From positions 416,979 to 480,978 of the forward strand of contig NZ_CP030040.1 of assembly GCF_003260995.1 (NCBI RefSeq): a DNA stretch of 64,000 nucleotides. Reading direction: 5' to 3'. Numbering within the stretch: position 1 is the stretch's first letter; each line of letters starts with the position of its first letter. The stretch comes from Acetobacterium sp. KB-1 (lineage in GTDB: Bacteria; Bacillota; Clostridia; Eubacteriales; Eubacteriaceae). Both the position numbers and the translations under genes were made by a program. This document shows positions 59,240 to 64,000 of the stretch, piece after piece. Below the pieces are notes generated by a model. That model searched no databases and was not told where the DNA came from. It worked only from the letters and a program-made list of their open reading frames with translations.

Positions 59240-59596
59240 TTTGTTTCCTTTCTCTGGTTCGATTTGGGTGGTGGTTGAAAGTACGCATCTGTGATCCGCC
59301 CCAAAGAACAAAAAATAAGGCTTGTTTTTAAATGATCTCTGAGACAGGTACCTATAATAAAATTATAATACTAGTTGCTGGCTTGTCAACACTTTTTGAC
59401 CAGTGAGCGAAAAATGATTCAGGCATAATGGCTGTTTGTAAGTGGGCTATCGATTTGGATAGATCATCATTTTTAGTGGTACGGGCACTAAAACGATAAT
59501 TCGGGCTTCAGTTTAAAATTTATCTCCAAAATCTTTCATTTGTTTCGATAAAATGATACAATATTACTATCTTTTTTGAATAAACGGAGGTATACC
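59240..59596. other. intergenic between divergent genes
   Basis: No gene seen. AT-rich stretch 59346-59373 (TATAATAAAATTATAATACT) probably contains promoter elements of the SGNH gene. GGAGG at 59587 serves the next gene. Confidence 0.45.
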
Positions 59597-60232
59597 TTGC
59601 AACCTAAAATAATTCTTGCCAGCAAGTCTCCCCGCCGACAGGAGCTGTTTAAGCTGGTAGTAAAAAGCCATGGCATCAAAGATTTTATCATCCAGGCCGC
59701 AGAAATCGATGAAAAACGGATTGAGACAGAAATTCTGGCAAACAGTGACGAGGATTTTCAGGACGCGGTAAAAATACTTGTTGAAGAGCTGGCGGCAAGG
59801 AAAGCCCGAGTTGTGCAAAAGATCAATCCTCGGGCATTGGTAGTGGGAGCGGACACGATTGTGGTGATCGATGAACAGATCCTCGGGAAACCGGCGGATG
59901 AAATGGATGCTTATAACATGATTAAACGGCTGGCTGGAAACACCCATCAGGTTTTTACTGGTGTCAGCATCCGCTATCGGGATCTCGAAGAGCGGTTTGT
60001 CGTGAATTCTACGATTAAGTTTTATGAATGGGATCATCAGATGCAGCGGGAGGTGGCTGATTATGTGGCCTCCGGCAAGGCCATGGACAAAGCCGGGGCC
60101 TATGGCATCCAGGAAGAGGCCGGCCTCTGGGTTAAGTGGATTAAAGGAGACTATAATAATATTGTGGGATTGCCGATTGCCAAACTCAACAAACGGTTCG
60201 GCAAAATGCTTGCGCAGATCGCCAACCAGTAA
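59597..60232 (+). CDS. maf: Maf-like nucleoside triphosphate pyrophosphatase
   Basis: Protein of 211 aa. The TTG at 59597 follows GGAGGTATACC and starts MQPKIILASKSPRRQELFKL, the standard Maf N-terminus. VVGADTIVVIDEQILGKPAD and GNTHQVFTGVSIRYRD are the active-site blocks (catalytic Asp in GADT, Lys in LGKP), with KAGAYGIQEEAGLWVKWIKG and YNNIVGLPI at the end. Maf proteins hydrolyse non-canonical or dTTP/UTP nucleotides and affect septation. Here it lies away from mreBCD. Confidence 0.93.
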   Translation: MQPKIILASKSPRRQELFKLVVKSHGIKDFIIQAAEIDEKRIETEILANSDEDFQDAVKILVEELAARKARVVQKINPRALVVGADTIVVIDEQILGKPADEMDAYNMIKRLAGNTHQVFTGVSIRYRDLEERFVVNSTIKFYEWDHQMQREVADYVASGKAMDKAGAYGIQEEAGLWVKWIKGDYNNIVGLPIAKLNKRFGKMLAQIANQ

Positions 60233-60300
60233 AAGCTAGGCCATCTGCGGCTCATCGAAAAAAGCATCTCTTTGGTATTAGAGGAAGATAAATATTTTCA

Positions 60301-60783
60301 TTAATACAACGATAACTCACGATAAAAGGCCGGATTTAGAAATTCTTTTAAGGTGATGTCAGCCATACTAAACAGGCGTCGGGAAACCTGGGTGGCATCC
60401 GCATCCGGATATTTATCTTCAAGATAAATCACTTTTATAATCCCGGCTTGAATAATCGCTTTGGCGCACTCGTTGCAGGGAAAACAGGTGACATATAAAA
60501 TGGAATCAGCCAGTGATCGCCCGTCTGAGTTTAAGATGGCATTTAATTCGGCATGACACACATAGGCATATTTGGTGTCCTGGAAGGTTCCTTCCCGCTC
60601 CCAGGGCAGGGCATCATCGCTGCAGCCTTTAGGCATGCCGTTATAGCCGGTGGACAGAATAATATTGTCTTTATTGACAATGCAGGCACCCACCTGAGTA
60701 TTGGGATCTTTGCTGCGTCGGGCCGATAACAGGGCAATCCCCATAAAATATTCTTCCCAGGTAATATAATCATGTCGTTTCAT
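60301..60783 (-). CDS. dCMP deaminase (ComEB-like)
   Basis: Protein of 160 aa. Zinc site HAELNAIL (His, catalytic Glu) and CFPCNECAKAIIQAG (two Cys), preceded by DPNTQVGACIVNKDNIILST and GYNGMPKGCSDD, the deoxycytidylate deaminase pattern. It converts dCMP to dUMP for dTTP synthesis. Length and motifs are typical of ComEB/Dcd. No partner gene adjoins. Confidence 0.93.
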   Translation of the reverse strand: MKRHDYITWEEYFMGIALLSARRSKDPNTQVGACIVNKDNIILSTGYNGMPKGCSDDALPWEREGTFQDTKYAYVCHAELNAILNSDGRSLADSILYVTCFPCNECAKAIIQAGIIKVIYLEDKYPDADATQVSRRLFSMADITLKEFLNPAFYRELSLY

Positions 60784-60973
60784 CGCATTCTCCAGTTTTT
60801 TTCTTTAGTTTACCATAATTGCTTAAAAAAGTGGAGCTGTCTTGAATAATATTATTGGGTTTACACTGTCGTTTGTTTATGAGAAAAACTGGATGATTAA
60901 CAGCGCTCAAGTTGCTATTAAAAGCTACGAAAACAGAAGGGGATTCGGCCAGGTCAGAAAAAAAGGTGAAGAA

Positions 60974-61432
60974 GTGGATAGAAAGCGAATAATACTTATA
61001 TTAACCTGGATATGCACCCTGATTTGGATGGGAATTATCTTTTATCTTTCCAGTCAGCCAGCGACCCAGTCGGCTCATCTCAGCACTGGGGTGAAGAATG
61101 GATTATTATCTTTTCTGAAGCCTTTTGCACCGGATATCGAGAACATGGAAATCTTTGGTCTGGATTTTTATATCCGTAAAAATGCCCATTTTATCGCCTA
61201 TTTTATTTTGGGTTCCCTGACGATTTCTTCGCTCTTTCAAAGCGAAGTCAAAAAACCGGTTAATCTGGCTCTAATCATTTGCGTCTTTTTTGCTGTGTCA
61301 GACGAATTCCATCAATTGTTTGTACCGGGCCGCTCCGGTCAATTTCAGGATGTGCTTATCGATGGTGCTGGCGCAATTCTCGGGGTTTTACTCACTACCA
61401 TTGTCATTAGAAGGATTTCCAGACGGTTTTAG
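60974..61432 (+). CDS. VanZ-like family membrane protein
   Basis: GTG at 60974 follows AAAAGGTGAAGAA and gives 152 aa. An upstream TTG at 60842 extends the frame by 44 unlikely residues. Membrane spans are IILILTWICTLIWMGIIFYL, FIAYFILGSLTISSLF, VNLALIICVFFAVSDEF and AGAILGVLLTTIVI. RKNAHFIAYFILG and SDEFHQLFVPGRSGQFQDVLIDGAGA-type blocks are the VanZ signature. Function is not well defined (teicoplanin resistance in VanZ, otherwise unknown). Confidence 0.88.
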   Translation: MDRKRIILILTWICTLIWMGIIFYLSSQPATQSAHLSTGVKNGLLSFLKPFAPDIENMEIFGLDFYIRKNAHFIAYFILGSLTISSLFQSEVKKPVNLALIICVFFAVSDEFHQLFVPGRSGQFQDVLIDGAGAILGVLLTTIVIRRISRRF

Positions 61433-61500
61433 GGATAATTATGATTAATCTTCACTAAGTGGGGTATAAAGTAAACAGATAATGCGAGGAGGTCTAACTT

Positions 61501-62376
61501 ATGAAATTTAGAGAATTTATGGTGAATAGTCACTCAACCAGAGAATTTGTGGATATTGGTGTGGTAGAACAGGATATGAAAGAAATAAAAACATATCTTG
61601 ATGAAGTAAATAGTACTGTTGGTAAGGAAAAGGGATTCTCCCTGATCCTGATAGAAAACGGTGCCGTTGTTTATCAGAACCTGGAAGGCTCTGGGGGGTA
61701 TGGCGGGGTGATGATTAAAGGACCCCATTATATCGGTTTGCGACTGGACAAAGCTGACCATGAGATTGAAATTTTTGGCGCTTTTTATATGCAGTCGGTG
61801 GTAAAAAAGATTTATGATCTGGGCCTGGGCAGTTGCTGGATCACCTTAAGTGAAATAAGCCAGGCTCAAGAAGAAAAATTACTGGGGGGACAAAAAGGTA
61901 TTGTTGAGCATCTGTTAGTTTTTGGAAAACCAGTAAAAAAAGAAAGCAGTACAGATAAACATACAACCGTTATTAGTTGTGACACTAAATATGAACAGAA
62001 TCCCTACGGGATCACCATGATTACCACTAACGATGAATCGCGACTATCAGTGGTAGACACTGTTTTTCTTCAAAATTGGGGAAATGTAGCACCATTTTCA
62101 GAGATGGAAAAAAGAGGGGTTCTAGATTTGCTTTACTACGTCAGGAATTCGCCCTCATTCCAAAATATTCAGCCCTGCCGGCTGATTCTGAAAGATGGTT
62201 ACGCTGAACTGGCGGTGGTTAATCCAGAACGGGAAGAGAATTATACCGATGCCGGGATTATGCTATTTACCCTTGAAGGACTAGCAAAAGAACTGAGTTT
62301 TCCATCAAACTGGCATTTTATCCAGGACGATTCGGGCAGCACTGAGTATCGGCGGGTTGCTCATTTTGATTTGTAA
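61501..62376 (+). CDS. TM1586-type nitroreductase family protein
   Basis: Protein of 291 aa. It starts MKFREFMVNSHSTREFVDIG, with two halves each resembling a nitroreductase core: GAFYMQSVVKKIYDLGLGSC in the first and RNSPSFQNIQPCRLILKDG in the second. These fit the putative TM nitroreductase domain that works as an FMN protein without a dimer partner. GGAGGTCTAACTT precedes the ATG. Substrate unknown. Followed by a terminator. Confidence 0.82.
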   Translation: MKFREFMVNSHSTREFVDIGVVEQDMKEIKTYLDEVNSTVGKEKGFSLILIENGAVVYQNLEGSGGYGGVMIKGPHYIGLRLDKADHEIEIFGAFYMQSVVKKIYDLGLGSCWITLSEISQAQEEKLLGGQKGIVEHLLVFGKPVKKESSTDKHTTVISCDTKYEQNPYGITMITTNDESRLSVVDTVFLQNWGNVAPFSEMEKRGVLDLLYYVRNSPSFQNIQPCRLILKDGYAELAVVNPEREENYTDAGIMLFTLEGLAKELSFPSNWHFIQDDSGSTEYRRVAHFDL

Positions 62377-62415
62377 GACTTAGACGCATTGAAAAGTAAC
62401 GATAACGAGTAAATT

Positions 62416-62460
62416 TAAAAGGGCTTTGCCATCGGAAACGATGTGTAAAGGCCCTTTTTT
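62416..62460 (+). terminator. rho-independent terminator
   Basis: AAAAGGGC...GGCCCTTTTTT stem with an inner ATCG/CGAT pair and GGAAAC loop. Confidence 0.85.
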
Positions 62461-62632
62461 AAATGGATATTGGCGATCAGCATTGGGACAATAAAATGAA
62501 TGAACAAGATTTTTAAAGTGAGTCACTTTCCTTGTCAGGGGCGTTATTTTAACTTATAATAAAGGATATGACAAAAATCAAGGTTCCCACGGAACCGTCT
62601 AATCGGAGACAAGGATTCACAGGAGGTTCATC

Positions 62633-64000
62633 GTGACACTAAAAAAAAACCTGAGTCAATATTTTGGCTACGATACATTTAAAGAAGGGCAGGAAAAAAT
62701 CATTACAGCCGCCATAAATGGTCAGGATGTGCTGGGGATCATGCCCACCGGTGGGGGAAAATCCCTTTGCTATCAGCTTCCGGCGATTCAGATGCCAGGC
62801 ATTACGCTGGTGATTTCACCGCTGATTTCATTGATGAAGGATCAAGTCGATGCCCTGGGCGAAATGGGAATCGCTTCCACCTTTTTAAACAGCAGTCTGG
62901 ATGATGCTACCTATCAAAAAAGGCTTAAAGGGATCCGGACCAATCAGTACAAACTTCTTTATATCGCCCCGGAACGGCTTTGTGCACCGGCCTTTGTGGA
63001 GTTGGTCCGGGAGCTTGACGTTTCCATGATCGCGGTGGATGAAGCCCATTGTATCAGTCAGTGGGGCCATGATTTTCGCCCCCATTACCGCGAGATTCCC
63101 GCTTTTATCCGGAATATCTCGCCCCGGCCGGTGGTAGCGGCCTATACCGCCACCGCCACAGTCAAGGTTATTCAGGAAATCAGGGAATTGCTGGCGCTTA
63201 AAGATCCGGTGGAATCGATCATCGGATTTGATCGGCCCAATCTGCTTTATCAGGTGGTTAAAACCGGCGATAAGCTTGGTTACGTCAAAAATACCATCAC
63301 CGAGACATTCCCGGATCAGTCCGGTATTATTTATTGCGCCACCCGAAAAACCGTGGAAAGCGTTACTGCCAAGCTTAAAGGCCTTGGGTATTTAGCAGGA
63401 GCCTATCATGGCGGGATGAATTCTGAGACTCGGGAGCAGAATCAGCAGGATTTCATTAATGACCGTCTTCACATCATGGTAGCCACGAATGCCTTTGGCA
63501 TGGGAATCAATAAGCCGGATGTCCGTTTTATTATCCATTACAATATGCCCCAGAATATGGAAGCCTATTATCAGGAAGCCGGTCGTGGTGGCCGGGATGG
63601 CGAACCCAGCCACTGCACTATTCTTTATTCGCCTGCGGATATTGTTAAACAGAAACAGCTGATCCAATTAAATCAGACCTCTCCGGAACGGGAAACCTTA
63701 CTATTTGAAAATCTCCAGTATCTGGTCGATTATTGCCACACCAATGATTGCCTTCGAAAAAGCATCCTTCAGTATTTTGGGGAATCCGCCGACTACAAGC
63801 GTTGCGGCAATTGCGGCAATTGTCTCGATCAGTCGGAAATGGTGGATATCACTCTGGACGCCCAGAAGATTCTTTCCTGTATTTATCGGATGAAAAACCG
63901 CTTTGGCCTGAATATGGTGATTGCGGTGCTCCGGGGTTCAAAAAATAAAAAGGTGCTGGAGTTAGGTTTTGATCAGCTCTCAACCTATGGAATTCTTAAG
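62633..64000 (+). CDS. recQ: ATP-dependent DNA helicase RecQ (3' end outside window)
   Basis: GTG start with GGAGGTTCATC; 456 codons visible and open at the window edge. Helicase motifs: QYFGYDTFKEGQEKII (motif 0), GIMPTGGGKSLCYQLPA (Walker A), VISPLISLMKDQV (Ia), VDEAHCISQWGHDFRPHY (II), YTATATV (III), GIIYCATRKTVES (IV), ATNAFGMGINKPDVRFI (V), QEAGRGGRDG (VI). The zinc-binding set CLRKSILQYFGE with CGNCGNC follows. It unwinds DNA 3' to 5' in repair and recombination. The HRDC end is not seen. Confidence 0.96.
   Translation, partial: MTLKKNLSQYFGYDTFKEGQEKIITAAINGQDVLGIMPTGGGKSLCYQLPAIQMPGITLVISPLISLMKDQVDALGEMGIASTFLNSSLDDATYQKRLKGIRTNQYKLLYIAPERLCAPAFVELVRELDVSMIAVDEAHCISQWGHDFRPHYREIPAFIRNISPRPVVAAYTATATVKVIQEIRELLALKDPVESIIGFDRPNLLYQVVKTGDKLGYVKNTITETFPDQSGIIYCATRKTVESVTAKLKGLGYLAGAYHGGMNSETREQNQQDFINDRLHIMVATNAFGMGINKPDVRFIIHYNMPQNMEAYYQEAGRGGRDGEPSHCTILYSPADIVKQKQLIQLNQTSPERETLLFENLQYLVDYCHTNDCLRKSILQYFGESADYKRCGNCGNCLDQSEMVDITLDAQKILSCIYRMKNRFGLNMVIAVLRGSKNKKVLELGFDQLSTYGILK

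Overview
The window looks like the chromosome of a low-to-mid GC anaerobic Firmicute, most probably an acetogen of the Acetobacterium/Eubacteriaceae type. The indicators are a tungsten/molybdenum aldehyde:ferredoxin oxidoreductase with its MoaD-like partner, a clostridial MoaE-like protein, three secreted hydrolases with clostridial hydrophobic (ChW) repeats, SagB-type and TM1586-type nitroreductases, strong AAAGGAGG-like ribosome binding sites and frequent TTG/GTG starts. The genus is inferred, not proven.

Layout. 1-9.4 kb is a worn, repeat-rich accessory stretch: an IS3-family end that cut an FRG-domain gene, an ABM-GNAT fusion, broken copies of genes that occur intact elsewhere in the window (alpha/beta hydrolase, thioredoxin-like, DsbA-like, lipoprotein), and an IS1634-like element. 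9.4-12.9 kb holds small stress and redox genes (NUDIX, lipoprotein, PadR plus CPRC thioredoxin-like protein, PNPOx-like). 13.1-15.9 kb is a single-polypeptide MmeI-like restriction-modification enzyme, followed by a phage-type lysis pair (M15 peptidase, holin). 17.5-27.3 kb is AT-rich and defence-island-like: an FRG protein, a three-gene set of unknown function (287 aa, double-PASTA, nuclease-like 347 aa), a detached ATPase C-terminal module, an HNH nuclease, a large SMC/ABC-type ATPase (Septu-like pairing), and a 401-aa helical protein preceded by a remnant of the 287-aa gene. 27.3-32.3 kb has a frameshifted four-Cys protein, intact DsbA-like and alpha/beta hydrolase genes, and a terpene-cyclase-like alpha/alpha-barrel protein. 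32.4-38.2 kb has a pentapeptide/K+-channel plus CheY operon and two secreted proteases. 38.4-42.4 kb is a DUF2804 gene split by an IS21 element. 42.7-46.1 kb has cysteine synthase and AOR/MoaD. A class C-like group II intron sits directly behind the AOR operon terminator. From 48 kb on the content is ordinary: nitroreductases, patatin, a GGDEF protein, ChW exoenzymes, RsmH, MoaE, PutP, Maf, dCMP deaminase, VanZ and RecQ (cut by the window end).

Themes. (1) Genes and gene ends in the accessory parts have been copied, truncated and swapped next to a short dispersed GTGCC..CACTTAACTT intergenic repeat. (2) The least explained candidate system is the 19.2-27.3 kb block, where shared gene ends show that modules have been exchanged. 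(3) Four IS ends and one promoter/start region are each present as exactly three perfect tandem copies. This pattern is more likely an assembly join artefact than biology, and it affects how the IS lengths and the PadR gene should be read.
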